DNA from: Gaiellasilicea sp963802765
GTDB taxonomy: Bacteria > Actinomycetota > Thermoleophilia > Gaiellales > Gaiellaceae
DNA: 64,000 bases
Assembly (NCBI GenBank): GCA_963802765.1
Contig: CAWDJZ010000007.1
Span: 682,001 to 746,000, forward strand
Direction: 5' to 3'
Below are positions 16,692-24,005 of the stretch, piece after piece. The notes under the pieces are model-generated. The model was given only the letters and a program-made list of their open reading frames with translations, searched no databases and was not told where the DNA came from. The position numbers were made by a program, and so were the translations under genes. The stretch's first letter is position 1, and every line of letters begins with the position of its first letter.

Positions 16692-16696
16692 AGACT
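16691..16696 (+). promoter_or_regulatory. -10 box TAGACT for the M42 peptidase gene
   Basis: TAGACT lies 9 nt before ATG 16706, implying a leaderless mRNA. It sits inside the 5' end of the divergent trpE gene. Confidence 0.5.
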
Positions 16697-16705
16697 GCCC
16701 GCACG

Positions 16706-17719
16706 ATGGCCGTTCCGGAGCTGCTCGACCACCTGCTGCGCGCGCACGGTCCCTCCGGTCACGAGCACCTGGCCTTCGACGTCGTCCGTCGAGCCGTCGA
16801 GGACGTCGCGGAGATCGAGACCGACTCGGTCGGCAACCTCGTCGCGCGTCGGCGCGAGTCGGACGGGCCGCTGCTGGCGCTGTTCGCCCACCTCGACGTG
16901 ATCGGGCTCGCGGTCTCGCACATCCCCGACGACGCGCTGCTCGCGGTACATCGGCTCGGCGGCATGCGCGCCAGCGTCGCGTACGGGCAGCGCGTCGAAA
17001 TCCGGACAAGAGACGGTTCCGTGCCGGGCGTGATCGCGCGCAGGCTGAAGGACGACGAGAAGGTGGAGTGGGAGCAGCTCTACGTCGACATCGGCGCCCG
17101 CGACGGGGACGAGGCCCGCGCGCTCGTCTCCCCGGGGGACCCGATGGTCCTCGTCGGCGAGCCTCTCGAGCTGGCGACCGGCCGCGTCGCCTCCAGGAGC
17201 CTCGACAACCGCGCGAGCGTGTACGTCGCGCTCGAGACGATCCGCCGGCTCGAGGGCGCCGACGTCGCCCTGGTGGCCTCGGCGCAGGAGGAGCTCGGCC
17301 ACTACGGCGCTCGTGCCGCCACGTACGCTCTGCGACCGGACGTCGCGATTGCTCTCGACGTGACCTATGCCACGGACGTTCCGGCCGACAATCCGAACAC
17401 GGGTGGCCACCACCAGCTCGGCGGTGGCCCCGCCATCTTCCGCGGGCCTTTGGTCAATCCCACCATCTTCGACGTGCTCGTCGGCGCGGCCGAGACCGAG
17501 GGAATCTCGCACACGATCGAGACGGGACCGGACTCGTACACGGATGCGGACGACACGTACATCTCGCGGGCAGGAGTCCCGACGGGGCTCGTCTCGATCC
17601 CGCTCCGCAACATGCACTCGCCGGTCGAGATCGTGGAGCTGAAGGACCTCGAGGCGTGCGTGCAGCTGCTGGTCGCGTTCGCGCGGAAGCTCGAGCCCGG
17701 CGCGTCGTACTCCCGCTAG
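16706..17719 (+). CDS. M42 family metallopeptidase (glutamyl aminopeptidase/endoglucanase-like)
   Basis: This 337-residue di-zinc aminopeptidase has the N-terminal LLRAHGPSGHE, the first metal His/Asp in LFAHLDVIGL, the bridging Asp in SRSLDNRASVYVALE, the catalytic Glu pair in ASAQEELGHYGAR, a further ligand in ALDVTYATD, and the last His in RNMHSPVEIVELKD. The tetrahedral-aminopeptidase fold is expected and it acts in the cytoplasm on peptides. It is oriented away from trpE and is followed after 9 bp by thiolase, which has its own -10 box inside this gene's end. Confidence 0.88.
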   Translation: MAVPELLDHLLRAHGPSGHEHLAFDVVRRAVEDVAEIETDSVGNLVARRRESDGPLLALFAHLDVIGLAVSHIPDDALLAVHRLGGMRASVAYGQRVEIRTRDGSVPGVIARRLKDDEKVEWEQLYVDIGARDGDEARALVSPGDPMVLVGEPLELATGRVASRSLDNRASVYVALETIRRLEGADVALVASAQEELGHYGARAATYALRPDVAIALDVTYATDVPADNPNTGGHHQLGGGPAIFRGPLVNPTIFDVLVGAAETEGISHTIETGPDSYTDADDTYISRAGVPTGLVSIPLRNMHSPVEIVELKDLEACVQLLVAFARKLEPGASYSR

Positions 17720-17722
17720 ATT
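17717..17722 (+). promoter_or_regulatory. -10 box TAGATT for the thiolase gene
   Basis: TAGATT overlaps the M42 stop codon (TAG) and ends 6 nt before ATG 17729, giving a leaderless transcript. Confidence 0.5.
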
Positions 17723-17728
17723 CAGGGC

Positions 17729-18880
17729 ATGTCCCGCTCGGTCATCGTCTCCGCGGTGCGCACGCCGTTCGGCAAGCTCGGCGGCGGCCTCGCCGGCTAC
17801 CCGGCGACCGAGCTCGGCTCGCTCGTGATCAAGGCTGCGCTCGAGCGGATCGGCCTCGAGCCCGACGAGCCCGAGTACACGATCATGGGTCAGGTGCTCC
17901 AGGCGGGAGCCGGCCAGGCGCCGGCCCGCCAGGCCGCGATCGGGGCCGGGCTTCCGAAGGAGACACCCGCCGACACGATCAACAAGGTCTGCGCGTCCTC
18001 GATCCGGGCCGTTCAGATCGCCGACGCGATGATCCGCGCCGGCGAGTCTGAGGTGATCGTGACGGGTGGGATGGAGTCGATGTCGAACGCGCCCTATCTC
18101 GTCAAGAAGGCGCGTTTCGGCTACCGGCTCGGGCATGGCGAGCTGATCGACTCGATGATCTTCGACGGGCTCACCGACGCGTACGACCAGCTGCACATGG
18201 TCCAGCACAACTCGATGGTCTCGCGCGAGCTCGGGATCAGCCGTGAGGAGCAGGACGCGTGGGCGCTCCGCTCGCACCAGCGGGCCGCGGCGGCGCAGGA
18301 CGCGGGCCGCTACGACGCCGAGCTCGTCCCGGTCGGCGACGTCTCCGCCGACGAAGGCGTCCGGCGGGACACGACGATGGACTCGCTCTCACAGCTGAAG
18401 CCCGTCTTCGACCCCGAGGGGACGACCACGGCCGGCAACGCGCCCGGCGTCAACGACGGCGCGTCGTGCGTGATCGTGACGTCGGAGGAGTTCGCGCGTC
18501 GGCGCGGGCTCGAGGTCCTGGCGACGATCGTCTCGCAGGGATCCGTCGCGGACGACTTCGCGTACCTCGTGCGGACCCCGGCGAACGCGGCCGCGATCGC
18601 GTTCGACAAGGCCGGGAAGACGATCGAGGACGTCAAGCGCGTCGAGATCAACGAGGCCTTCTCGTCGGTCGCGCTCAACTCGACCCGCATGCTCGGCGCC
18701 GACGAGGAGATCGTGAACGTGAACGGCGGCGCCGTCGCGCTCGGGCACCCGATCGGGGCATCCGGCGGCCGCATCGTCGGGACGATGGTGCACGAGCTGC
18801 GCCGCAACGGGGGTGGCCTCGGCCTGGCGGCGATCTGCTCCGGCGGGGGCCAGGGCGACGCGCTCCTGATCGAGGTCTGA
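17729..18880 (+). CDS. Acetyl-CoA C-acetyltransferase (thiolase)
   Basis: This 383-residue thiolase is of the biosynthetic/acetoacetyl-CoA type. The acyl-enzyme Cys88 is in NKVCASSIRA, GGMESMSNAPY follows, the His is in GHPIGASGGRI, and the second active Cys is in AICSGGGQGDALL. NEAFSS is the usual NEAFA variant. It condenses or cleaves acetyl-CoA/acetoacetyl-CoA. 3-Hydroxybutyryl-CoA dehydrogenase and acyl-CoA dehydrogenase lie just downstream, so the three make up a short-chain beta-oxidation or butyrate-type set. A RAYT-type repeat follows its stop by 45 bp. Confidence 0.92.
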   Translation: MSRSVIVSAVRTPFGKLGGGLAGYPATELGSLVIKAALERIGLEPDEPEYTIMGQVLQAGAGQAPARQAAIGAGLPKETPADTINKVCASSIRAVQIADAMIRAGESEVIVTGGMESMSNAPYLVKKARFGYRLGHGELIDSMIFDGLTDAYDQLHMVQHNSMVSRELGISREEQDAWALRSHQRAAAAQDAGRYDAELVPVGDVSADEGVRRDTTMDSLSQLKPVFDPEGTTTAGNAPGVNDGASCVIVTSEEFARRRGLEVLATIVSQGSVADDFAYLVRTPANAAAIAFDKAGKTIEDVKRVEINEAFSSVALNSTRMLGADEEIVNVNGGAVALGHPIGASGGRIVGTMVHELRRNGGGLGLAAICSGGGQGDALLIEV

Positions 18881-18924
18881 GCCCACCGAGCCTGCCCGCA
18901 AGCGTCAACGTCCGTGGTGGACCG

Positions 18925-18999
18925 GTCCGGGGACTGTCCCCGGACACGTCCCGGCAAGACGCGTCCGCGGTCAACAATTCAGCAACTCTTTTTCCACAG
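18925..18999 (-). repeat. 75-bp REP-like element, copy A
   Basis: A 21-bp perfect palindrome (two 10-bp arms GTCCGGGGAC/GTCCCCGGAC around one base, 18925-18945) is followed by 54 bp ending CCACAG. Its reverse complement aligns without gaps to 36882-36956 next to a RAYT transposase gene, with 60 of 75 positions identical by hand count. The copy lies between thiolase and the TIMP-like gene, and the latter's Shine-Dalgarno sequence begins right at its edge. Confidence 0.85.
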
Positions 19000-19016
19000 G
19001 GAGGCGAGCGGCGCGC

Positions 19017-19503
19017 GTGCGCGTGATCTGCGCCGCGCTCGCTGCTGCCGCGGCCGGCGCTGCTCGCCACCGCGGCCGGCGCGCTCGCGTGCACGTGCGC
19101 TCCGGTCGACCTCGAGCGCGACCTACCCCGAGCTGACGGCGCCTTCGTCGGCACCGTGCTCGAGCGGCGCGAGTCCGGCGGCGAGGTCACGCTCCTCTTC
19201 CGCGTCGAGCAGATCTACAAGGGCGACATCGTGAACCGCGTCGAGGTGGTGACCCCGCGCGACAGCGCCGCCTGCGGGCTCGCTGCGGAGGTCGGAGAGC
19301 GGGTAGGGCTCCTGCTCGAGCGGGAGGGCGGCCGCTGGCGATCGGGCCTTTGCTCGCAGGTCGAGCCGGCCGCGTTTCTCGAGCTGACCGACGTCGAGGA
19401 CCGGACGCTGCCGCCGCTCAACTGGGGCGGGATCGTCGTCGGCGCGCTCGTCCTCCTCGCCGGCGCGTTCTTCCTCGTGCGCCGGGTGCGCCGGCCCCGT
19501 TAG
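19017..19503 (+). CDS. Secreted TIMP/NTR-like protein with C-terminal membrane anchor (frameshifted in the signal peptide)
   Basis: The N-terminus is a signal peptide (VRVICAALAAAA, then ALLATAAGALA after removing one base near 19050-19063), cleaved at ALA before a mature N-terminus CTCAPVDL. The domain continues GAFVGTVLE, YKGDIV, a CGL motif and a late Cys in SGLCSQ; a C-terminal helix (IVVGALVLLAGAFFLV) and RRVRRPR anchor it. Cys-x-Cys at the mature end, then FVG, YKG and CGL, is the pattern of tissue-inhibitor-of-metalloprotease/netrin-like folds. Corrected length is 161 residues. The GTG at 19017 has GGGAGG upstream. In animals the CTC motif chelates the target's zinc; whether this works so here is unknown. 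Confidence 0.7.
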
Positions 19504-19506
19504 CCT
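19501..19506 (+). promoter_or_regulatory. -10 box TAGCCT for the 3-hydroxybutyryl-CoA dehydrogenase gene
   Basis: TAGCCT begins at the stop codon of the TIMP-like gene and ends 8 nt before ATG 19515, again a leaderless arrangement. Confidence 0.5.
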
Positions 19507-19514
19507 GCCGCGCG

Positions 19515-20345
19515 ATGGAGTTCGAGCATGTCCTCGTCGCGGGCGCAGGCCAGATGGGCGGCGGCATCGCCCAGGTCGTGGCCACTTCCGGCCGCCGCGT
19601 CTCGCTCTACGACGCCGCGCCCGGCGCAACCGAGCGCGGGCTCGCGGCCATGCGGACGAGCCTGGAGAAGCTGGCCGAGAAGGGAGGCGCGGATCCGGAC
19701 GAGGTGCTCGCGCGTGTCACGGCGGTCGACGACCTCGTCGCCGCCGACCTCCTGCTCGAGGCTGTGGTCGAGGACGCGTCCGTCAAGGAGGAGCTCTTCC
19801 GACGCGCCGACGAGCTGCTGCCCGACGGCGCGGTGCTCGCGTCGAACACCTCCTCGATTCCGATCACCTCCCTCGCGGCGGTGACGAAACGGCCGGAGCA
19901 GGTGATCGGGATGCACTTCTTCAACCCGGTTCCCGTGCTGAAGCTCGTCGAGGTGATCCGGGCGGCGCAGACCTCGGACGAGACGGCCGCGGCGATCACG
20001 AAGCTCGCCGAGGAGCTGGGCAAGGTGCCGGCGCAGGCCAACGATTTTCCCGGCTTCGTCTCGAACCGCATCCTGATGCCGTTCATCAACGAAGCGGCCT
20101 ACGCGCTGATGGAAGGCGTGGCCGAGCCCGAGGCGATCGACACGATCGCGAAGCTCGGCTTCGCACATCCGATGGGGCCGCTCGCGCTGGCCGACCTGAT
20201 CGGCCTCGACACGTGCGTGGCGATCATGGAGGTGCTGCACGAGGGGCTCGGGAACCCGAAGTACGCTCCCTGTCCCCTCCTGCGCCAGTACGTTCAGGCG
20301 GGTCGGCTCGGCCGCAAGACGGGTCGGGGCTTCTACACGTATTGA
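19515..20345 (+). CDS. 3-hydroxybutyryl-CoA dehydrogenase (3-hydroxyacyl-CoA dehydrogenase family)
   Basis: This 276-residue NAD(P)-dependent enzyme interconverts 3-hydroxyacyl-CoA and acetoacyl-CoA. The Rossmann motif is GAGQMGGGIAQ (~residues 10-20), followed by ASNTSSIPITSLA, the catalytic segment GMHFFNPVPVLKLVEVI (His/Glu pair), and NDFPGFVSNRILMPFINEA; the C-terminal domain ends KTGRGFYTY. Length is that of stand-alone FadB2/Hbd enzymes, not a fused FadB. It fits between thiolase and acyl-CoA dehydrogenase in the acyl-CoA module. Confidence 0.93.
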   Translation: MEFEHVLVAGAGQMGGGIAQVVATSGRRVSLYDAAPGATERGLAAMRTSLEKLAEKGGADPDEVLARVTAVDDLVAADLLLEAVVEDASVKEELFRRADELLPDGAVLASNTSSIPITSLAAVTKRPEQVIGMHFFNPVPVLKLVEVIRAAQTSDETAAAITKLAEELGKVPAQANDFPGFVSNRILMPFINEAAYALMEGVAEPEAIDTIAKLGFAHPMGPLALADLIGLDTCVAIMEVLHEGLGNPKYAPCPLLRQYVQAGRLGRKTGRGFYTY

Positions 20346-20388
20346 CCTCGATCCCTGAAACGGGGTAGGTCCACTCACGCGAACCGCC

Positions 20389-20394
20389 TATCCT
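20389..20394 (+). promoter_or_regulatory. -10 box TATCCT for the HD-GYP gene (with 5' leader)
   Basis: TATCCT at 20389-20394 predicts a start near 20401 and a leader of about 33 nt that carries a GGGGGG Shine-Dalgarno stretch before ATG 20434. It thus differs from the leaderless neighbours. Confidence 0.45.
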
Positions 20395-20433
20395 GCCGAA
20401 AGACGGGTCAAAGGCACCGATCCGGGGGGAACG

Positions 20434-21501
20434 ATGCGCCTGCTGCTGGTCGACGACGATTCGGGTTTCCGCACACTCCTGCGGACGACGTTCGAGGACG
20501 TCGCCGTCGAAGTCGACGAGGCCGGCGACGCGGCCGAGGCCGAGCGGCGGATCGCGGAGTCGACGCCGGACGTGATCGTCCTCGACGTCGGCATGCCTGG
20601 GATGGACGGGCTCGCCTTCTGCCGCGAGCTGAAGTCGGACGCACGCACGAGCTCGATCAGGATCGTGCTCCTGACCGGGATGGAAGACGTCGAGGAAGTG
20701 GCGGGCGCGGTCGGTGCAGACGCGCTCCTGCTGAAGCCGTTCCGCCCGCTCGAGCTGCTCAGCGTCGTCGAGCGGCTCGCCGGAGCCGACGTCGGCGTGC
20801 CGATGCGGCGGTCGAACGGCCGGCCCGACGAGGAACAGCTCGTCCTCTACGCACGCGACCTCCGCCATCTGGTCGAGCTCGAGCGCGGCCAGAGGGTCTT
20901 GCTCGAGAGCGCGTACCGCGAGACCGTCTCGGCGCTCGCGACCGCGCTCGGCACGAAGGACACCGGCACGCGACAGCACTCGCAGCGCGTCCAGCGCTAT
21001 GCGCTCGAGCTCGCCGCGGCGATCGACCCGCGGCTCGCCGCCGACCCGGGGCTCGAGTACGGCTTCCTCCTCCACGACATCGGGAAGATGGGCGTGCCCG
21101 ACCAGATCCTGCTCAAGCCAGGCCCGCTCAGCGAGTCCGAGTGGCATGTGATGCGCGCCCACACCGTGCTCGGTGCCCAGATGATCGGCGGCGTCGCCTT
21201 CCTCCAGGGAGTTGGGGTCGACATCGTGCGCTCGCACCACGAGCGCTGGGACGGTCGCGGCTACCCCGACCGCCTCAGTGGTGAGGAGATCCCGATCGGA
21301 GCCCGGATCTTCGCCGTCGCCGACGCGCTCGATGCCATCACGAACCACCGCCCCTACCGCGACGCCCGGAACTGGCGTGTCTCGCGCCGGGAGATCGTCG
21401 CCCAGTCCGGGAAGCAGTTCGACCCGGAGGTGGTTGACGGGTTCCGGGATCGCGAGCACATCCTGCACGAGATCCGCCGGGAGTTTCTCGCCGCCGCGTA
21501 A
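20434..21501 (+). CDS. Response regulator with HD-GYP phosphodiesterase domain
   Basis: This 355-residue protein has an N-terminal receiver domain: VDDD acidic pocket, phospho-acceptor Asp51 in VLDVGMPG, and Lys102 in LLKPF. A helical linker follows, then an HD-GYP domain: LLHDIGKMG (HD at ~215-216), HVMRAHTVLGAQ, HHERWDGRGYP (~269-279) and VADALDAITNHRPYR. HD-GYP enzymes hydrolyse cyclic di-GMP, so phosphorylation by an unlinked kinase would control second-messenger turnover. It stands as a single gene with its own promoter. Its true kinase partner is not in this window. Confidence 0.92.
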   Translation: MRLLLVDDDSGFRTLLRTTFEDVAVEVDEAGDAAEAERRIAESTPDVIVLDVGMPGMDGLAFCRELKSDARTSSIRIVLLTGMEDVEEVAGAVGADALLLKPFRPLELLSVVERLAGADVGVPMRRSNGRPDEEQLVLYARDLRHLVELERGQRVLLESAYRETVSALATALGTKDTGTRQHSQRVQRYALELAAAIDPRLAADPGLEYGFLLHDIGKMGVPDQILLKPGPLSESEWHVMRAHTVLGAQMIGGVAFLQGVGVDIVRSHHERWDGRGYPDRLSGEEIPIGARIFAVADALDAITNHRPYRDARNWRVSRREIVAQSGKQFDPEVVDGFRDREHILHEIRREFLAAA

Positions 21502-21512
21502 CACCCACCATC

Positions 21513-21518
21513 TAGACT
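21513..21518 (+). promoter_or_regulatory. -10 box TAGACT for the acyl-CoA dehydrogenase operon
   Basis: TAGACT ends 8 nt before ATG 21527; no Shine-Dalgarno sequence, so probably leaderless. Confidence 0.55.
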
Positions 21519-21526
21519 CGCGCGCG

Positions 21527-22687
21527 ATGGACTTCTCGCTCACGGACGACCAGCGGGAGATCCAGGCGCTGGCGCGGGAGGTCGCGCAGGCCGAGATCGA
21601 GCCGAACGCGGCCGCCTGGGACCGGGGGCACCACTTCCCGGCCGAGCTCTACGTGAAGCTCGCCGAGCTGGGCCTGATGGGCGTCTGCGTCCCGGAGGAG
21701 TACGGCGGCGTGGGCGCCGACTTCCTCTCCTACATCCTCGTGCTCGAGGAGCTCTCGCGCGCGGACGCGGGCGTCGGCGTGACGGTCGCCGTACACACGA
21801 GCGCGTGCACGCTCCCGATCCTCGCCTTCGGCACCGACGAGCAGCGGAGCCGCTTCGTCCCGCCGCTCGCGCACGGGGAGAAGATCGGCGCGTTCGCGCT
21901 CACCGAGGCGGGCTCCGGCTCGGATGCCGGGGCACTGCGGACGACGGCCGTCCCGGACGGGGACGGCTGGCGCATCTCCGGCTCGAAGCAGTTCATCACG
22001 ACCGGCGAGCAGGCCGGCACGTTCGTCTTCTTCGCCCGGACCGATCCCGACGTCGAGGGGGCGCGCGGCGTCTCCGCGTTCATCCTCGACCGCGAGCACG
22101 TCGAGGTGACGCGCGAGGAGGAGAAGCTCGGCCTCAACTCCTCCTCGACCGCCGAGCTGCGCGTCGAGACGCGGGTCGACGCCGATCGCCTGCTGCACGA
22201 GGAGCGCAGGGGGTTCACGGTCGCGATGGCGACGCTGGACGGCGGCCGGATCGGGATCGCCGCGCAGGCGCTCGGGATCGCGCAAGCTGCGTACGACGTC
22301 GCGCGGGAGTACGCGAAGGAGCGGCGTGCGTTCGGCAAGCGAATTGCCGAGCACCAGGCGATCCAGTGGAAACTCGCTGACATGTCGACCGAGATCGACG
22401 CCGCCAGGCTGCTCGTCTACAGGGCCGCCTGGTTGAAGGAGCGCGGCGAGCCGCACACCGAGGCCGGCGCGAAGGCCAAGCTCTACGCGTCCGAGATGGC
22501 GCGCCGCCAGACCGGGGAGGCGATCCAGATCCTCGGCGGCTATGGCTACACGAAGGAGTTCCCGGTCGAGCGCTACTACCGCGACGCGAAGGTCACGGAG
22601 ATCTACGAGGGGACGAGCGAGATCCAGCGGCTCGTGATCGCGCGCAACATCCTCGAGCTGCAGCGCGAGCCGGCCCTGAAGCAATGA
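21527..22687 (+). CDS. Acyl-CoA dehydrogenase (short/branched-chain type)
   Basis: This 386-residue FAD enzyme forms the alpha-beta double bond of acyl-CoA and passes electrons to ETF. Family signatures include FSLTDDQREIQALAREVAQ at the N-terminus (abridged), GAFALTEAGSGSDAGALRTTA, KQFITTGEQAGTFVFFART, and the C-terminal QILGGYGYTKEFPVERYYRDAKV and EIYEGTSEIQRLVIARN (abridged). The Glu in IYEGTSEIQ is the catalytic base position of butyryl/short-chain dehydrogenases. It is translationally coupled (ATGA) to the PduO adenosyltransferase gene. Confidence 0.93.
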   Translation: MDFSLTDDQREIQALAREVAQAEIEPNAAAWDRGHHFPAELYVKLAELGLMGVCVPEEYGGVGADFLSYILVLEELSRADAGVGVTVAVHTSACTLPILAFGTDEQRSRFVPPLAHGEKIGAFALTEAGSGSDAGALRTTAVPDGDGWRISGSKQFITTGEQAGTFVFFARTDPDVEGARGVSAFILDREHVEVTREEEKLGLNSSSTAELRVETRVDADRLLHEERRGFTVAMATLDGGRIGIAAQALGIAQAAYDVAREYAKERRAFGKRIAEHQAIQWKLADMSTEIDAARLLVYRAAWLKERGEPHTEAGAKAKLYASEMARRQTGEAIQILGGYGYTKEFPVERYYRDAKVTEIYEGTSEIQRLVIARNILELQREPALKQ

Positions 22688-23271
22688 GAGCGCGCGACGA
22701 GCCGGTCCGGCTGACGAGGATCTACACGCGCGGTGGCGACGCCGGCGAGACGTCGCTCGGCGACGGCTCGCGCGTCTCGAAGCTCGATTGCCGAATCGGT
22801 GCGTTCGGCACCGTCGACGAGCTCAACGCGGCGCTCGGGGTCGTGCTCGCCGGTGAGCTTCCTGGCGCGCTACGCGAGCCACTGACGCGGGTCCAGAACG
22901 AGCTCTTCGACGTCGGCGCCGACCTCTCCGTCCCCTGGGGGATTACCGACCGGCTGCGCGTCGAGCAGGGAATGATCGACGGGCTCGAGCAGCTCTGCGA
23001 CGACTTCAACGCCGACCTGCCCGAGCTGCGCAGCTTCGTCCTGCCCGGCGGCACGGAGACCGCCGCCAGGCTGCACGTCGCCCGCACGATCTGCCGCCGC
23101 GCCGAGCGCGAGGTGCTGCTCGGCACCGGCGAAGTCGAGCTGAACCCGCTCGTCCTCACGTACCTGAACCGGCTCTCCGACCTGCTCTTCATCCTCGCCC
23201 GCACCGCGAACGCCCTGGCCGGCGCCGACGAGCCCCTGTGGAAGCCTGGGAGCTCGCAGCCGCGTTCGTAG
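22684..23271 (+). CDS. Cob(I)alamin adenosyltransferase, PduO type
   Basis: This 195-residue trimeric enzyme adenosylates cob(I)alamin with ATP to make adenosylcobalamin. Recognisable are TRIYTRGGDAGETSLGDG (the ATP-binding N-terminal TKxGDxGxT), FGTVDELNAALG, LFDVGADLSVP, FVLPGGTETAARLHVARTICRRAER (abridged, with the conserved RTICRRAER) and LNRLSDLLFILAR. Its overlap with the acyl-CoA dehydrogenase gene and the nearby B12-dependent mutase suggest it loads that mutase. It overlaps the next gene by 34 bp. Confidence 0.93.
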   Translation: MRARDEPVRLTRIYTRGGDAGETSLGDGSRVSKLDCRIGAFGTVDELNAALGVVLAGELPGALREPLTRVQNELFDVGADLSVPWGITDRLRVEQGMIDGLEQLCDDFNADLPELRSFVLPGGTETAARLHVARTICRRAEREVLLGTGEVELNPLVLTYLNRLSDLLFILARTANALAGADEPLWKPGSSQPRS

Positions 23272-23984
23272 GCTCGTTCGTCGCCGGGTACGTGGGCTCG
23301 ATGCTCGGCCTCGTGCTCGGGACGCTCCGGCTGCCGCTGATCGTCGCCCTGACGGGAAGCCCGGTCGCGGCTGCGGGGACGAACATCGCCATCTCCGCGG
23401 CCTCGGCGGGCGCGGGGGCAGCCGGGCACCTTCGTGCGGGGCGCGTCGACTGGCGCATCGTCGCGTGGATGGCCCCGCCGTCCATCGCCGGCGCGATCCT
23501 CGGCGCGATCCTCGCCGACGACGTCTCCGAGCGGCTGCTCTACGCGGCGATCGCGGCCGTGCTGCTCTGGAGCGGGATCGACCTGGCCTTGCGGCCGGTG
23601 CACGCGCGCACCCGTGATCGGCTGCGGCTCTGGCCTGCCGCGACGTCCGGGTTCGGGATCGGCGCGCTCGGCGGCGCCGTCGGCGTCATCCTCGGCACGC
23701 TGCGGATGCCGGCACTGGTGCGCGGCGTGGGCATGGACGTCGGGCGTGCGGCGGGCACGAACCTCGTGGTCGGCTTCCTCCTTGGCATCGCCGGCTTCGC
23801 GGCGCACGCCGGCGAGGTCGGGGTCGAGTGGGGCCTGCTCGCGGCCGGGCTCGCCGGCGCGCTTCCGGGCGGCTGGCTCGGGGCGCAGGCGACCGGCCGG
23901 ATCGACGAGAATAGGCTCCGCATCGCGCTCGGCGCGGTGCTCGTCGTCGTCGGCGTCGCCTTCGCCGCGCAGGCGCTCCTGTAG
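23238..23984 (+). CDS. TSUP-family transporter (TauE/SafE-like)
   Basis: This 248-residue membrane protein has about eight hydrophobic segments arranged as two repeats. Each repeat has the same pattern: GSMLGLVLGTLRLPLIVALTG in the first half (abridged) and GGAVGVILGTLRMPALVRGVG in the second, followed by AAGTNIAIS / AAGTNLVVG. This internal duplication is the hallmark of TauE/SafE sulfite or organosulfonate exporters. Substrate unknown. The GTG at 23238 overlaps pduO by 34 bp, placing it in the same operon. Confidence 0.82.
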   Translation: MEAWELAAAFVGSFVAGYVGSMLGLVLGTLRLPLIVALTGSPVAAAGTNIAISAASAGAGAAGHLRAGRVDWRIVAWMAPPSIAGAILGAILADDVSERLLYAAIAAVLLWSGIDLALRPVHARTRDRLRLWPAATSGFGIGALGGAVGVILGTLRMPALVRGVGMDVGRAAGTNLVVGFLLGIAGFAAHAGEVGVEWGLLAAGLAGALPGGWLGAQATGRIDENRLRIALGAVLVVVGVAFAAQALL

Positions 23985-23993
23985 CCGCTCGCC

Positions 23994-23999
23994 TATCAT
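23994..23999 (+). promoter_or_regulatory. -10 box TATCAT for the acyl-CoA mutase large-subunit gene
   Basis: TATCAT ends 6 nt before ATG 24006, so the transcript is probably leaderless. Confidence 0.5.
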
Positions 24000-24005
24000 C
24001 GGCGC

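Noticed and set aside
20346..20433. Possible cyclic-di-GMP (GEMM-I) riboswitch before the HD-GYP gene, suggested by GAAAGACGGG and TCAAAGGCACC
   Set aside because: A good -10 box (TATCCT, 20389-20394) lies inside the would-be aptamer, so its 5' half is not transcribed, and the conserved ACGCAAAGCC core is absent.
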